Below are positions 63,832 through 64,000 of a stretch of 64,000 nucleotides of DNA, piece after piece (positions within the stretch are counted from its first letter, which is position 1; each line of letters opens with the position of its first letter). The translations under genes were made by a program, and so were the position numbers. The stretch spans positions 620,001 through 684,000 of the forward strand of contig NZ_CATNHF010000001.1 of NCBI RefSeq assembly GCF_950097975.1, written 5' to 3'. Source of the DNA: Microbacterium sp. T2.11-28 (GTDB lineage: Bacteria > Actinomycetota > Actinomycetes > Actinomycetales > Microbacteriaceae). The notes beneath the pieces were generated by a model. It was not told where the DNA came from. It searched no databases and saw nothing but the letters and a program-made list of their open reading frames with translations.

Positions 63832-64000
63832 CCCTTCCGGCGCGCAGCGGCCGTCCGCCCCGAGAGCCCCGCACCACGTGGGGGGCCCACACCGACACCG
63901 GACGACGCCGGACGGTCAACGAAGACGCCTACCTCGCCGAGATGCCCGTGTTCGTGGTCGCCGACGGCATGGGCGGCCATGACGCCGGCGACCGGGCCAG
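63828..64000 (+). CDS. PP2C-family protein phosphatase, 5' part
   Basis: The first 57 codons of a PPM/PP2C phosphatase cut by the window edge. They include RRTVNEDAYL and the metal-binding VVADGMGGHDAGD, both diagnostic. ATG 63828 overlaps the stop of the FHA gene. It would reverse the kinase encoded at 50591-51736. Confidence 0.9.
   Translation, partial: MTLPARSGRPPREPRTTWGAHTDTGRRRTVNEDAYLAEMPVFVVADGMGGHDAGDRA

Overview
The window is high-GC actinobacterial DNA, most like the Microbacteriaceae (Microbacterium or a close relative). Supporting signs are the GC-rich codon use, many GTG starts, 4-bp ATGA/GTGA gene overlaps, many apparently leaderless genes (a TAnnnT hexamer 6-8 nt before an RTG start), the coproporphyrin-dependent haem pathway, a DUF222/HNH gene and an actinobacterial protein O-mannosyltransferase. 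The species call is inference. No phage, IS element, CRISPR array or rRNA operon was seen, and no gene-free stretch exceeds about 210 bp.

Layout. 1-5755: end of an ABC permease gene, an OmpR-type two-component system, and a coupled operon (FMN-binding lipoprotein, ApbE, membrane flavin reductase) that looks like a small flavin-based transmembrane electron-transfer module. 5898-7339: a frameshifted DUF222/HNH gene. 7472-12766: P-type ATPase, prs, glmU and a tRNA-Gln abutting glmU. 12889-17226: a large modular GH53 endo-galactanase and a divergent MarR regulator. 17271-26059: ABC-F ATPase, Eis-like acetyltransferase, ispE, aldo/keto reductase, a Stealth-type sugar-phosphate transferase, a metallophosphoesterase and rsmA. 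26179-37129: a compact haem cluster (hemE-cgoX-chdC-cpfC-hemC-hemD-hemB-hemL, with divergent hemA overlapping a LacI-family gene). 37152-39716: tatD and metG. 39764-47013: LacI regulator, GH42 beta-galactosidase and a MalEFG-like importer without its ATPase. 47082-49510: divergent rsmI and a GT39 protein mannosyltransferase. 49567-64000: FHA, Ser/Thr kinase, giant Ig-like surface protein, MoxR ATPase, DUF58, transglutaminase-fold membrane protein, second FHA protein and the start of a PP2C phosphatase. The last block matches in order the kinase-FN3-AAA-DUF58-transglutaminase cluster known as PFNA in bifidobacteria.

The backbone prs-glmU ... abcF-ispE-rsmA-tatD-metG-rsmI-pmt is a conserved actinobacterial neighbourhood (metS-tatD-rpfB-ksgA-ispE and prsA-glmU in Mycobacterium). 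Here it appears opened at several points by accessory blocks: the GH53 region, the aldo/keto reductase-Stealth-phosphoesterase group, the haem cluster and the GH42/transporter region.

The strongest observations concern regulation. (1) The GH53 and GH42 promoters, 24 kb apart, share a nearly identical 23-bp block and paired ACCGGT-centred palindromes about 70 bp apart, which implies one split galactan regulon under the LacI protein at 39764-40774. (2) The permease, response-regulator and flavin-operon promoters share CATAG-type boxes with 11-bp phasing, which suggests the two-component system controls them. (3) hemE has no ATG, GTG or TTG that keeps its conserved N-terminus; an AUC with a good Shine-Dalgarno is the best start. 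(4) glmU starts one base after tRNA-Gln. (5) The transglutaminase-fold protein lacks the catalytic Cys and His.
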